Below, in pieces: positions 1 to 8,578 of a DNA stretch of 64,000 nucleotides. The first letter of the stretch is position 1. Each line of letters begins with the position of its first letter. Source of the DNA: Sulfitobacter sediminilitoris (GTDB lineage Bacteria > Pseudomonadota > Alphaproteobacteria > Rhodobacterales > Rhodobacteraceae); assembly GCF_010667575.1 (NCBI RefSeq), contig NZ_JAABNT010000003.1:186001-250000 (forward strand). Direction: 5' to 3'. Below the pieces are notes generated by a model, which did not search any database, was not told the origin of the DNA, and worked only from the letters and a program-made list of their open reading frames with translations. The translations under genes and the position numbers were made by a program.

Positions 1-1
1 G

Positions 2-331
2 ATCGTGGGTTACATTCCAGACATGATCTTTGACCGCGAGCTTGATTACCTCGCTGACCTTGGCCTCGCGCGCGTAAGTCTTGCCTCAAATTCCGTGTCC
101 GTTCAGGGCCACATGATCCAGCAGGGCGGCGGCGTGGGGGTGGTGCATGACTTTGCGCTGCCGTTTTTACCAGGGGTTCAGCGGATATTGACGGGCGAGG
201 TCCACCTCAAGCGGGCGTTCTATTTGATCCGTCATGCGGACGACCGACGCAACCAAAGGCTCAGGCAGTTTGCGGAACTCCTAAGCGGTGCCTTGCGCAG
301 TGAAGTGGCAAGACTGGAGGCAAAAGCTTGA
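2..331 (+). CDS. LysR-family transcriptional regulator, C-terminal part (5' end outside window)
   Basis: Open reading frame running in from the left edge, about 109 residues to the stop. The residues fit the end of a LysR substrate-binding domain: a beta-strand/loop pattern with a GVGVVHDFALPFL stretch, followed by a closing helix rich in Arg and Leu (RRNQRLRQFAELL). The DNA-binding helix-turn-helix would lie upstream of the window, so ligand and target cannot be judged. The stop is about 60 bases before the CBS-domain gene on the same strand, which has its own ribosome binding site. Family assignment is fairly confident; any specific role is unknown. Confidence 0.6.
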   Translation: MVGYIPDMIFDRELDYLADLGLARVSLASNSVSVQGHMIQQGGGVGVVHDFALPFLPGVQRILTGEVHLKRAFYLIRHADDRRNQRLRQFAELLSGALRSEVARLEAKA

Positions 332-391
332 CACAAATACCCTTTTCGGCCGACGCTGATTTTACGGGGAATGCTCACAGGGAGGGCTGCG

Positions 392-826
392 ATGCTGGTA
401 TCACAAATTCTGAAGTCAAAATCCGAGGACGTCGTGGTCACTGTACCGCCGGGGATGCTGATATCCGATGCGGCCAAGATGCTGTCGGAAAAGCGGATCG
501 GAACCTTGGTGATATCGGCAGACGGTAAGAAGGCAATGGGCATCCTGTCAGAACGTGACATCGTGCGCGAGCTTGGCAATCAGGGTGCAGCGGTGCTGAG
601 CCTGAGCGTGGACAAGCTGATGACCAGCAAGCTGGTGACCTGCAGCCGCGATGATCGCGCAGACGAAATCCTGCAAAAGATGACCGAAGGCCGGTTCCGC
701 CACATGCCCGTTGTAGAAGACGGCACACTGGTTGGAATTGTGACCCTTGGCGATGTGGTCAAAGCACGCCTGACCGAGCTTTCTATGGAGAAAAATGCCC
801 TTGAAGGCATGATTATGGGCCACTAA
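392..826 (+). CDS. CBS-domain pair protein
   Basis: 144-residue stand-alone protein made of two CBS motifs, roughly residues 7-60 and 76-130. Each has the expected pattern, including GTLVISADGKKAMGILSERDI in the first and HMPVVEDGTLVGIVTLGDV in the second. Tandem CBS modules bind adenosine nucleotides (AMP, ATP, SAM) and act as energy or ligand sensors; the partner is not known here. An in-frame ATG 21 bases upstream exists, but the ATG at 392 follows GGGAGGG at good spacing and starts directly at the conserved MLVSQIL, so it is preferred. The gene lies about 65 bases upstream of coaD and may be cotranscribed with it. Confidence 0.85.
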   Translation: MLVSQILKSKSEDVVVTVPPGMLISDAAKMLSEKRIGTLVISADGKKAMGILSERDIVRELGNQGAAVLSLSVDKLMTSKLVTCSRDDRADEILQKMTEGRFRHMPVVEDGTLVGIVTLGDVVKARLTELSMEKNALEGMIMGH

Positions 827-893
827 CCCGGTTGCACCTGCCGGCAAGCCATGTTTGCTTGCGCCATATCTTGAATCCACGTCTGGAAGCTTC

Positions 894-1418
894 ATGCGCA
901 TTGGCCTTTATCCCGGCACCTTTGATCCGATCACGCTTGGACATATCGACATTATTCGCCGCGCAACCACGCTTGTGGACAAGCTGGTCATCGGTGTCGC
1001 GATCAACCGGGACAAGGGCCCGTTGTTTTCGCTTGAAGAGCGTGTTGAGATGCTGGAGGCGGAATGCGCGGGGTTAAGTAAGGCCACTGGCGTTGAAATC
1101 GTTGCGCACCCTTTTGAGAACCTTCTGATCGACTGTGCACGCGATGTGGGGGCGCAGATCATCGTGCGCGGCCTGCGTGCCGTGGCAGATTTTGAGTACG
1201 AGTACCAAATGGTCGGGATGAATCGTCAGCTTGATAAATCGATCGAGACCGTGTTCCTGATGGCCGAGGCACAGCATCAGGCGATTGCCAGCAAGCTGGT
1301 CAAGGAAATAGCGCGGCTGGATGGCGACGTGAGCAAATTCGTCACGCCGCTTGTGAATGAAAAGCTGCTGGAAAAGCTGGGCAAGGCCTTACCCGACGAA
1401 TTGCCTAACCCAGCCTGA
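894..1418 (+). CDS. coaD: Pantetheine-phosphate adenylyltransferase (PPAT)
   Basis: 174-residue nucleotidyltransferase catalysing ATP + 4'-phosphopantetheine to dephospho-CoA, the penultimate step of CoA synthesis. The N-terminal (T/H)xGH-class signature is GTFDPITLGH at residues 8-17, and the C-terminal SKLVKEIA corresponds to the conserved ISSTxVKE element. Length matches the family. A longer frame opens at 855, but homologues start at MRIGLYPG, so ATG 894 is chosen; GGAAG lies just upstream. It converges on the gap gene on the opposite strand with only six bases between stops and no obvious terminator. Confidence 0.95.
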   Translation: MRIGLYPGTFDPITLGHIDIIRRATTLVDKLVIGVAINRDKGPLFSLEERVEMLEAECAGLSKATGVEIVAHPFENLLIDCARDVGAQIIVRGLRAVADFEYEYQMVGMNRQLDKSIETVFLMAEAQHQAIASKLVKEIARLDGDVSKFVTPLVNEKLLEKLGKALPDELPNPA

Positions 1419-1424
1419 GCGCGG

Positions 1425-2426
1425 CTAGAGCATCGATCCCATCACCCGCGCGACGTCAAGCATGCGGTTCGAGAACGCCCATTCATTATCATACCAGGCC
1501 AACACCCGGACAAGGTTGCCCTGCTGGATAGACGTTTGATCACAGGCATGGATGGCAGAGCGGGGGTCATGGTTGAAATCCATTGAGACGAGCTTGCGAT
1601 CCGTCACGCCCAGAATACCATTGAGCGGGCCTTCTGCTGCCGCACGCATTGCGTCGTTGACCTCGTCTTGGGTGGTGTTCTTCAAGGTTTCGACCACCAG
1701 ATCGACGCAGGACACGTTCGGGACGGGGACGCGGACAGCAGTACCCGTAATCAGCCCGTCAAGATGCGGCAGCACCACGCCAAGCGTATCTGCGGCCCCG
1801 GTGGTGGTTGGGATCATCGACATGGCTGCGGCGCGGGCGCGGTACAGATCGTCATGTGCGCGGTCATGAACTGGCTGGGTTCCGGTGTAGCTGTGCACCG
1901 TTGTCATATGGCCTCGGATAATTCCGAAGCCCTCGTGCAGGACATGCGCCACGGGGACAAGGCAGTTGGTGGTGCAGGACGCGTTGCTGATGATCTGGTC
2001 CGAGGCGTCTATCAGGTCATGGTTTACCCCATATACGATCGTTTTGATGTCGCCTTTCGCCGGGGCTGAAATCAGCACACGCTTTGATCCGTTCCTGAGG
2101 TGCAGTGCTGCTTTTTCAGGAGTGCGAAAGAAGCCGGTGCATTCCAGTGCGATGTCCACATCATCCCATGGCAGCTTGTGGGGATCACGCTCTGCCGTCA
2201 CGCGGATCGCGCCACGCCCCACGTCCATGGTACCGTCACCAAGGATGACAGAACGCCCATACCTGCCATGGACCGAGTCGAACTCGAACAGATGCCCATT
2301 GGTATCGAGGGGCGCTAGATCATTGATCGCGATTACTTCCAGATCATCTTGGGGTCGATCCATCAGCGCCCGAAGTACCATGCGACCAATGCGGCCAAAC
2401 CCGTTGATGGCAAGTTTTACAGTCAT
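1425..2426 (-). CDS. gap: Glyceraldehyde-3-phosphate dehydrogenase, NAD-type (first of two)
   Basis: 333-residue type I GAPDH. The N-terminal Rossmann motif NGFGRIGR is at residues 8-15. Asp36 in the INDL sequence is the residue that binds the NAD ribose and excludes NADP. The catalytic motif SNASCTTNC places the nucleophilic Cys at 151, and the C-terminal WYDNEW is present. It catalyses the reversible oxidation and phosphorylation of glyceraldehyde 3-phosphate in glycolysis. It lies downstream of a second gap gene and a small membrane protein on the same strand, all three possibly one transcript. The paralogue differs at residue 36, suggesting split cofactor use. Confidence 0.95.
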   Translation of the reverse strand: MTVKLAINGFGRIGRMVLRALMDRPQDDLEVIAINDLAPLDTNGHLFEFDSVHGRYGRSVILGDGTMDVGRGAIRVTAERDPHKLPWDDVDIALECTGFFRTPEKAALHLRNGSKRVLISAPAKGDIKTIVYGVNHDLIDASDQIISNASCTTNCLVPVAHVLHEGFGIIRGHMTTVHSYTGTQPVHDRAHDDLYRARAAAMSMIPTTTGAADTLGVVLPHLDGLITGTAVRVPVPNVSCVDLVVETLKNTTQDEVNDAMRAAAEGPLNGILGVTDRKLVSMDFNHDPRSAIHACDQTSIQQGNLVRVLAWYDNEWAFSNRMLDVARVMGSML

Positions 2427-2539
2427 GGCATCACCTTTTGATCAAATTTCTGATCCAGAAAATGGCCGAGTTATGCCACCTGTCAACGGGTCCACGCCGG
2501 GAAATAAGTACCAATACAATTTAAGTAAATCGCGTCTGC

Positions 2540-2683
2540 CTAGCGCCAGAACGCAACCCACTCGATCAATTCAAGCATCTTCTTGCCCAAAAAGACGAGG
2601 TGCTCGGTGCCGTAGAACATCGTGTCCAACACCAAGGCGGCGATCAGGATCAGACCCAGAACGATGGCGATCAGATTGGTCAC
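2540..2683 (-). CDS. Small single-span membrane protein between the two gap genes
   Basis: A 47-residue protein read from GTG at 2683, with ACGGAG about eight bases upstream. An ATG further up at 2737 would give 65 residues but has no ribosome binding site and adds an Arg/Ser-rich stretch unlike the rest. The protein has one hydrophobic helix (IAIVLGLILIAALVLDTMFYG, roughly residues 4-24), then a short amphipathic tail ending WVAFWR. The function is not recognised. Its position between two GAPDH genes in the same orientation suggests cotranscription but says nothing direct about its job. Moderate confidence that it is translated. Confidence 0.6.
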   Translation of the reverse strand: MTNLIAIVLGLILIAALVLDTMFYGTEHLVFLGKKMLELIEWVAFWR

Positions 2684-2755
2684 GTGGCGGCTCCGTTGCG
2701 ATGGCCCCGATATGACAGGGCCGGTGCAACCGCGCAAGGCTTTGACGTTGATGGG

Positions 2756-3757
2756 TTAACCCAGGTTGCCCATGGCGACCGCAACATCCGCCATCCGGAC
2801 TGAGAAGGCCCATTCGTTATCGTACCAACCCAAGACGCGCACCGTGCGACCGGCGACAACGATGGTCTGATCGGGGGCGAAAATGCAGCTTTCCTCGGTG
2901 TGATTGAAGTCGATGCTGACCTTCTGTTCGGGATCATATCCCAGTACGCCCTTCATGTGGCCTTCGGCAGCGGCCTTGGCGGCGGCGTTGACTTCTTCGA
3001 CCGTCACATCGCGCGAGGCTGTGAATGTCAGATCGACAGCAGAGACGTTGGGCGTAGGCACGCGCATTGCAGTGCCGTCCAGTTTGCCTTTAAGCGCAGG
3101 CAGAACTTCACCCAGGGCCTTGGCGGCGCCTGTCGAGGTCGGGATCAGCGCCATAGCGGCGGCACGTGCGCGGTAAAGATCGCTGTGGCGCCGGTCCAGT
3201 GTGGGTTGGTCGCCGGTGTAGCTGTGGATCGTGGTCATCAGGCCGGATTCGATCCCGATTGCCTCGTGCATGACCTTTGCCATCGGAGCGAGGCAGTTCG
3301 TCGTGCAAGATCCGTTAGAGATCATCCGGTCAGATTTTTGCAGCGTGTCGTGGTTCACTCCGTAGACGACCGTCCGGTCCACATTCTTGCCGGGGGCCGA
3401 CAGCAAAACGCGTTTGGCCCCTTGCTCCAGATGTACACCCGCCTTGTTACCGTCATTGAACTTGCCCGTGCACTCAAGCACGACATCGCAACCAGTCCAG
3501 TCCAGTTCTTCAAGGTTATAGGTCGACATCACCTCGATATCGTTTTGACCAAGGTTCATATATCCGTTGTCGATGGTGATCTCGCCTGGGAAGCGCCCAT
3601 GGACTGAATCATATTTCAGCAAATGTGCAGCGGTCTCGATAGGGCCGGTGGCATTGATCTTGACGACTTCGATATCGTCCCGTGCAGAAGCCGCGATGTG
3701 GCTGAGCGTACAGCGGCCGATGCGGCCAAATCCGTTGATGCCGACTTTGATTGCCAT
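2756..3757 (-). CDS. gapB: Glyceraldehyde-3-phosphate dehydrogenase, GapB-like (second of two)
   Basis: 333-residue type I GAPDH with NGFGRIGR at 8-15, SNGSCTTNC (catalytic Cys151) and WYDNEW. At the position where NAD-specific enzymes have Asp after the second strand, this protein has Ala36 (INATG). That substitution is known from NADP-using GapB enzymes that run mainly in the gluconeogenic or anabolic direction, so NADP preference is inferred. It is preceded by a good Shine-Dalgarno (GGAAGGAC) and by a candidate promoter and two operator-like palindromes at 3843-3875. It is probably the first gene of a gapB / small protein / gap transcript. Confidence 0.93.
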   Translation of the reverse strand: MAIKVGINGFGRIGRCTLSHIAASARDDIEVVKINATGPIETAAHLLKYDSVHGRFPGEITIDNGYMNLGQNDIEVMSTYNLEELDWTGCDVVLECTGKFNDGNKAGVHLEQGAKRVLLSAPGKNVDRTVVYGVNHDTLQKSDRMISNGSCTTNCLAPMAKVMHEAIGIESGLMTTIHSYTGDQPTLDRRHSDLYRARAAAMALIPTSTGAAKALGEVLPALKGKLDGTAMRVPTPNVSAVDLTFTASRDVTVEEVNAAAKAAAEGHMKGVLGYDPEQKVSIDFNHTEESCIFAPDQTIVVAGRTVRVLGWYDNEWAFSVRMADVAVAMGNLG

Positions 3758-3787
3758 GGGGTGTCCTTCCGGGGATGTCTTGGTCGC

Positions 3788-3817
3788 TCTATAACGGGGA
3801 GTCTCGGATGGGTTAAA
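3788..3817 (-). promoter_or_regulatory. Candidate sigma70 promoter of gapB-like gene
   Basis: Read on the minus strand: TTTAAC (3812-3817) as -35, 18 bases, then TATAGA (3788-3793) as -10. Transcription would start about 20-25 bases before the gapB ATG. Match to consensus is moderate. The two palindromes at 3843-3875 lie upstream of this -35. Confidence 0.35.
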
Positions 3818-3842
3818 GGGGGAAAGCTGCCATCGAAGCGCC

Positions 3843-3875
3843 TGTTAGCGCTAAATACTTATGTTAGCGATAAAG
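3843..3875. promoter_or_regulatory. Two operator-like TGTTAGCG repeats upstream of gapB (CceR-like)
   Basis: TGTTAGCGCTAAAT at 3843-3856 and TGTTAGCGATAAAG at 3862-3875 share the same 13-base core and are offset by 19 bases. The first contains the near-palindrome TTAGCGCTAA. This resembles, from memory, the LacI-family CceR/PckR operator of alphaproteobacteria (TGTTARCG-type), which controls central carbon genes. Both sites are upstream of the candidate gapB -35, a position that would suit activation. They also lie between gapB and the divergent DUF808 gene, so either could be the target. Confidence 0.5.
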
Positions 3876-3948
3876 GGGTTGTTTATCTGGGATTTGCTCG
3901 GTCACCAGAACAGGCTAAGTCTGATGAAAGCACGAAAGGAACGAGATC

Positions 3949-4932
3949 ATGAGCGGCTTGATTGCCTTGCTGGATGACGTAGCCGCGATTGCCAAAGTGG
4001 CCGCGTCTTCGATTGATGACGTGATTGGTCAAGCGACCAAGGCCGGGACCAAAGCTGCTGGTGCGGTGATTGACGATGCCGCAGTCACGCCAAAGTACGT
4101 GCATGGTTTCGATGCGAGCCGCGAATTGCCAGTGATCTGGCGGATCACGAAAGGGTCCTTCCGCAACAAGCTGGTGTTTTTGTTGCCTGCCGGACTTGCG
4201 TTGTCAAATTTCGCACCTTGGGCGATTGCGCCATTGTTGATGCTGGGCGGTGCATACCTGTGCTTTGAAGGGGCTGAAAAAGTCGCTCATGCATTTGGCT
4301 TCGGTCACGGTCACGAGGATTTTCCGCACAAAGATGAAGTCGTTGAGGACCCTGCGCATCTGGAAGAGGAAAAGGCCCAAGGGGCGATCAAGACTGATTT
4401 CATTCTGTCTGCGGAGATCATGACCATCTCTCTGGCTGCGATCCCGCCAAGCAACTTCTGGATGGAGGCGGCAACCCTTGCCGCCGTGGCGGTGATGATT
4501 ACTGTCGCGGTCTATGGTGCGGTCGCGCTGATCGTGAAGATGGACGATCTGGGACTGGCGATGGCAAACAAGGGCCGGCTTGGCCTGACGCGTACCTTGG
4601 GGCGTGGGCTGGTTCGGGGGATGCCGGGTTTCTTGAAGGCGCTGACAGTCGTTGGCACGGCGGCAATGTTGTGGGTCGGCGGATCGATTATTGTGCATGG
4701 GCTGGAAGAATTGGGTTTTGGCACCTTGGGTCACCTGATCCACGACTGGTCTGTTGTCGCGGCACATGCTGTACCGCCAGCATTGGAAGGGGCTACCGAA
4801 TGGGCTTCCAAAGCGGTTATGGACGGCATCCTGGGCTTGGCACTCGGTCTGATCCTGATTCCAATAGGTGAGAAGATCATCACGCCACTATGGCGGAGCA
4901 TTTTCAGCCGGAAGTCCCGCAGCCACGCCTGA
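3949..4932 (+). CDS. DUF808 family inner membrane protein (YedI-like)
   Basis: 327-residue membrane protein matching the DUF808 family. It has the conserved N-terminal MSGLIALLDDVAAIAK followed by a second conserved block (VTPKYVHGFDASRELP). The remaining three-quarters contain several hydrophobic segments (about residues 67-90, 155-185, 222-245 and 285-310). A soluble His/Glu-rich loop (GHGHEDFPHKDEVVED) lies near residue 115-135. The family is widespread in proteobacteria but has no assigned function. The start ATG has AAGGAACGAGATC in front. It is divergent from gapB across about 190 bases carrying the operator-like repeats. Confidence 0.88.
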   Translation: MSGLIALLDDVAAIAKVAASSIDDVIGQATKAGTKAAGAVIDDAAVTPKYVHGFDASRELPVIWRITKGSFRNKLVFLLPAGLALSNFAPWAIAPLLMLGGAYLCFEGAEKVAHAFGFGHGHEDFPHKDEVVEDPAHLEEEKAQGAIKTDFILSAEIMTISLAAIPPSNFWMEAATLAAVAVMITVAVYGAVALIVKMDDLGLAMANKGRLGLTRTLGRGLVRGMPGFLKALTVVGTAAMLWVGGSIIVHGLEELGFGTLGHLIHDWSVVAAHAVPPALEGATEWASKAVMDGILGLALGLILIPIGEKIITPLWRSIFSRKSRSHA

Positions 4933-4986
4933 TATCGGTGAATAATATTTCCGGGTGAGAACGTGGGTGTGGAACTGACCGCCGGG

Positions 4987-5154
4987 TCAGCGCAAATCGC
5001 GCAGAGCCGTAGTCATCAAAATGCCGGCGGCGACGGCTTGCCCGCCAAGAACGTAGATCAAGAAAGCGCTTGCACCCGATCCACCAAAGGACAGCCAAAC
5101 GACGGCCATAGCCAGTCCGGAGCAAAGTGCAGCCATCAAAACGGCAAGGGGCAT
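4987..5154 (-). CDS. 55-residue two-span membrane protein
   Basis: Short reading frame found by translating the reverse strand: ATG at 5154, stop at 4987. GAAAGGAAG lies five bases before the ATG, a strong ribosome binding site. The product has two hydrophobic stretches: residues 3-24 (starting LAVLMAALCSGLAMAVVWL) and residues 30-50 (AFLIYVLGGQAVAAGILMTT). They are joined by a Gly/Ser turn and end in the basic tail LRDLR. I do not recognise the family. It could be cotranscribed downstream of tkt (same strand, 256-base gap) or have its own promoter in the AT-rich gap at 5155-5410. Confidence 0.65.
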   Translation of the reverse strand: MPLAVLMAALCSGLAMAVVWLSFGGSGASAFLIYVLGGQAVAAGILMTTALRDLR

Positions 5155-5410
5155 GTAGCTTCCTTTCTTCAGCGGAAAGACCTCGAACGCTAAGGTGCGC
5201 TTGAAGAACTAACATCCGGTTAACCTCAGTGAAAATCAACCATAAGTTACTATTTCCCGGACGTGCCAGCTTAAAAAATATCTTGTCATTTCCTGGCAGT
5301 AACACGCTGAGGAAAAGCGGTTTATTGCCGATTCACCATTTGCACAAACCAGCAAAAAGCTCCAACCATCGCTGATCGGGGCTCAAAGCAATAATTACTG
5401 TGAGTTGTGT
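5155..5410. other. AT-rich intergenic region between tkt and the 55-residue gene
   Basis: 256 bases, visibly richer in A and T than the flanks, with no reading frame I can support and no hairpin followed by a T-run. It presumably holds the 3' end of the tkt transcript and possibly a promoter for the small membrane protein, but no clear -35/-10 pair stands out. Confidence 0.4.
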
Positions 5411-7426
5411 TCAGAGCAAGTCTTTGGCGGCCGCCGCAACACCTTCGGCGGTGATTCCAAACTTCTCAAACAACTCTTCCGCCGGGGCAGAGGCACCGAA
5501 ACGGTCCATGCCAACAAAGGCCGCCTTGCCGAACTTGCCACGCTCACCGAAAAGCCAGCGATCCCAGCCTTGGCGCACGCCAGCCTCAACGCCGACGCGC
5601 ACCGCGCCACCGGGCAGCACCCGCTTGCGATAGGCTTCGTCCTGTGCGGCAAAAAGCTCCATGCAGGGCATGGAAACGACGCGCACGCCAATGCCTTCGG
5701 CCTGCAAAAGGTCGCGTGCGGCCAAGGCAACGCTCACCTCAGAGCCGGTGGCGATCAGGATCACCTGCCGTTTTCCCTCAGCGTCTGCCAGCACGTAGGC
5801 GCCTTTTTCGACCATGTTGGTGTTCTTATGCTCTGTCCGCACGGTGGGCAGCCCCTGGCGGGTCAGTGACAGAACAGAGGGCGTGTTCTTGGACGAAAAG
5901 GCGATCTCCCAGCTTTCGGCTGTTTCGATCGTATCGGCGGGCCGGAATACATAGGTGTTCGGGGTCGCACGGCTGATGGCAAGGTGCTCAACCGGTTGGT
6001 GCGTCGGGCCGTCTTCCCCCAGACCGATGGAATCATGTGTCATAACGAAAACCGTCGGAATTTTCATCAGCGCGGCAAGGCGCATGGACGGACGGGCGTA
6101 ATCAGTAAAGCACATGAAAGTACCACCGTAGGGGCGTATCCCGCCATGCAGCGCCATACCGTTCATCGCTGCGGCCATGCCGTGTTCGCGCACGCCCCAA
6201 TAGACATAGCGGCCCCCCCGGTTGTCGGTGTCAAAGACACCCAAATCACCGGTCTTGGTGTTGTTGGACCCGGTCAGGTCGGCCGAACCGCCAACCGTTT
6301 CGGGCAGGATGGGGTTGAGGACCTCGAGCACTTTCTCGGATGAGGCGCGTGTGGCCAGCTTGGGCGCGGCTTCGCTCATTTGCTTCTTGAACGCCTTGAT
6401 CGTCGCGCTCAGTTTCTTCGGCGTCTCAAAGGCCAGTGCGCGATTGAATGTCTCCCGCTTCGAACGCGGCATCTTGTCAAAACGTTCTTCCCACGCGGCC
6501 CGTTCTGACGCGCCACGCTTGCCGATCTCTTCCCAAGCGGATTTCACGTCGCCGGGCACCTCAAACGGGCCGGTCGTCCAGCCGTAGGCGGCTTTGGCAG
6601 CTGCCATCTGGTCGGCGTCCGTCAGTGCGCCGTGACCTTTTGACGTGTCCTGCGCGGCATGGCCAAGCGCGATATGCGTTTTGCAGGCGATCATGGTCGG
6701 CTGATCAGATTTGCGGGCCTCGGTCAGCGCGGCGTCGATCTCGTTTGGATTATGACCATCGATTTCGATTGTGTGCCAGCCAGCGGCCTTGAAACGCGCA
6801 ACCTGGTCGGTGCTGTCAGACAGGGTTACGGGACCGTCGATGGTGATGTTGTTGTTGTCCCAAAGTACGATCAGCTTGGAAAGCTGGTGGCGGCCTGCAA
6901 GCGTGATCGCTTCCTGGCTTACACCTTCCATCAGGCAACCGTCACCGGCGATAACGTAGGTATGATGATCTACAACCTTTGCACCGTAGTGCGCACGCTG
7001 GATTTCCTCTGCCATGGCAAAGCCAACAGAATTGGCAATGCCCTGACCCAATGGACCTGTCGTCGTCTCGACGGCGTCGGCAAGGAAGTTTTCCGGGTGG
7101 CCCGCAGTGCGCGCGCCCATCTGACGGAAATTCTTGATCTCTTCGATGGGGAACTGCGCGTCACCTACAAGATGCAGGATGGAGTACAGCAGCATGGACC
7201 CGTGACCCGCTGACAGAATGAACCGGTCACGATCAGGCCAGAGCGGGTCTGCCGCATCGAACTTGAGATGCTTTTCAAACAGAACCGTAGCGACATCCGC
7301 CATGCCCATGGGCATGCCAGAATGGCCGGAATTCGCTTCGGCCACTGCATCAAGCGTAAGCGCGCGAATGGCGGTCGCTTTGGACCAGTGATCAGGGTGG
7401 GCGGTGCGCAGGGCGTTCAGATCCAA
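5411..7426 (-). CDS. tkt: Transketolase
   Basis: 671-residue thiamine-diphosphate enzyme of the pentose phosphate pathway and Calvin-type carbon rearrangements. The N-terminal half has the sugar-binding [11 protein letters not shown] and the ThDP/Mg motif beginning GDGCLMEG and ending DNNN. The pyrimidine-binding middle domain carries [12 protein letters not shown] and the C-terminal domain closes the protein. Start chosen at TTG 7426 (LDLNALR), because TAAGGA lies eight bases upstream and homologues begin at MDLNALR. An ATG 45 bases further up has no ribosome binding site. A sequence resembling the gapB operator (TTTTAGCGCCAAA on the minus strand, 7507-7519) lies upstream. Confidence 0.93.
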   Translation of the reverse strand: MDLNALRTAHPDHWSKATAIRALTLDAVAEANSGHSGMPMGMADVATVLFEKHLKFDAADPLWPDRDRFILSAGHGSMLLYSILHLVGDAQFPIEEIKNFRQMGARTAGHPENFLADAVETTTGPLGQGIANSVGFAMAEEIQRAHYGAKVVDHHTYVIAGDGCLMEGVSQEAITLAGRHQLSKLIVLWDNNNITIDGPVTLSDSTDQVARFKAAGWHTIEIDGHNPNEIDAALTEARKSDQPTMIACKTHIALGHAAQDTSKGHGALTDADQMAAAKAAYGWTTGPFEVPGDVKSAWEEIGKRGASERAAWEERFDKMPRSKRETFNRALAFETPKKLSATIKAFKKQMSEAAPKLATRASSEKVLEVLNPILPETVGGSADLTGSNNTKTGDLGVFDTDNRGGRYVYWGVREHGMAAAMNGMALHGGIRPYGGTFMCFTDYARPSMRLAALMKIPTVFVMTHDSIGLGEDGPTHQPVEHLAISRATPNTYVFRPADTIETAESWEIAFSSKNTPSVLSLTRQGLPTVRTEHKNTNMVEKGAYVLADAEGKRQVILIATGSEVSVALAARDLLQAEGIGVRVVSMPCMELFAAQDEAYRKRVLPGGAVRVGVEAGVRQGWDRWLFGERGKFGKAAFVGMDRFGASAPAEELFEKFGITAEGVAAAAKDLL

Positions 7427-7694
7427 GGGGGATGTCCTTATGCGTGAATGAGGGCCAGTTGGGCCGTGCATACCAGCAGACCCGCAAAGTTCAAGCCAAA
7501 GGCGGTTTGGCGCTAAAATCGTGCTGACGCATCGGATCAGCTTTGCCGTTCAAGTGGCTGATCTCAAACGGGGGGCGCATTCATTTGTTTCTTTGGGTAG
7601 GATTAGAGAAAAGCAGCCTTTGGGCGATTCGCAGCATGTGCTGTGCCGGGGCTGGCTGACAGAATGACGCGTTTTAGTGGGGAGTATCTGGGCA

Positions 7695-8189
7695 ATGAGT
7701 AACATCGACGAACTGCAACGTCGCATCACCACCGCCATGGACCGTGTGGCCCAGGGGTTGGACAAGATCGGGGGGGCGCCGACCGGACCCGATCCCGAAA
7801 CAATGCAGGCCTTGGAAGACGAACGCACCGCCAATGCCCAGCTGACCGAACGCGTGCGCGCGCTCAAGACCAAGTCGGACAACGAAATGGCTGCAATGCG
7901 TGCACAGCTGGAAGAAGGCGAAGCGCGCATGGCGCAGCTTGATATTGAGCTCCAGCGTCTGCGCCGGGCCAACGAACAATTGACCGATGCCTGCGCGGCG
8001 CTGCGCGACGCCAATAATGAAGGGGTTGGCGATCCGCACCTGATCAACAAGGCGATGCTCGCCGAACTGGATGGACTGCGCGCCGCACGTGCGTCGGATG
8101 TGGCCGAAAGCAGCGCTATTCTGGCTGCACTTACGCCGCTGTTGGACGGCGCGGGTGATGCCCCTGCAAGCAAAGAGGAGAACGCCTGA
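7695..8189 (+). CDS. Coiled-coil protein preceding zapA
   Basis: 164-residue hydrophilic protein with long alpha-helical, charged stretches (about residues 40-115, for example QLTERVRALKTKSDNEMAAMR) typical of a coiled coil. No catalytic or membrane motif is seen. Its stop overlaps the zapA start by one base (TGATG), so the two are translationally coupled. A role in division-ring assembly alongside ZapA is a reasonable inference from context only. Start ATG 7695 is preferred over the in-frame GTG at 7677, because GGGGAG then sits upstream and the coiled-coil N-terminus is clean. Confidence 0.75.
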   Translation: MSNIDELQRRITTAMDRVAQGLDKIGGAPTGPDPETMQALEDERTANAQLTERVRALKTKSDNEMAAMRAQLEEGEARMAQLDIELQRLRRANEQLTDACAALRDANNEGVGDPHLINKAMLAELDGLRAARASDVAESSAILAALTPLLDGAGDAPASKEENA

Positions 8190-8578
8190 TGCCAGAGGTA
8201 CGGATCACCATTGGAGGTCGTCAATTTGAAGTGGCCTGTCAGGACGGAGAAGAGGCGTACCTGCACGCCGCGGCCAAGATGCTTGATGACGAGGCGCAGG
8301 TGCTGAGCGATCAGGTGGGTCGAATGCCCGAAGCCCGCATGCTGCTGATGGCTGGCCTGCTCTTGGCTGACAAGACGGCAAGTGTCGAGGATCGCATTGC
8401 GGAGGTACGCGCAGAGCTTGCCGAACGCGAGGCCGAATTAGCGGGTCTGCGTAACGCCACGGTCGAGCCCGAACGGATCGAAGTGCCGATTGTACCGCAA
8501 CAGGTGAGCGATACGCTGGCGGAACTTGCCGCACAGGCCGAGGCTTTGGCAGCGGCAGTCGAGGAGAAGGCCGGGTAG
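8189..8578 (+). CDS. zapA: Cell division protein ZapA
   Basis: 129 residues. The N-terminal globular ZapA domain (about 1-75) has MPEVRITIGGRQFEVACQDG, an AAAKMLDDEAQ helix and an LLMAGLLLADK segment, followed by a C-terminal helix suited to antiparallel coiled-coil tetramer formation. ZapA binds FtsZ at mid-cell and stabilises the Z-ring by cross-linking protofilaments. It is coupled to the upstream coiled-coil gene and lies near tkt and gap. No 6S RNA could be supported in the 140 bases after it, where that RNA sits in many proteobacteria. Confidence 0.88.
   Translation: MPEVRITIGGRQFEVACQDGEEAYLHAAAKMLDDEAQVLSDQVGRMPEARMLLMAGLLLADKTASVEDRIAEVRAELAEREAELAGLRNATVEPERIEVPIVPQQVSDTLAELAAQAEALAAAVEEKAG

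Noticed and set aside
4904..5305. 133-residue minus-strand frame after the DUF808 gene
   Set aside because: Arg-rich shadow composition; the frame next to it holds the better-supported 55-residue membrane protein with a strong ribosome binding site.
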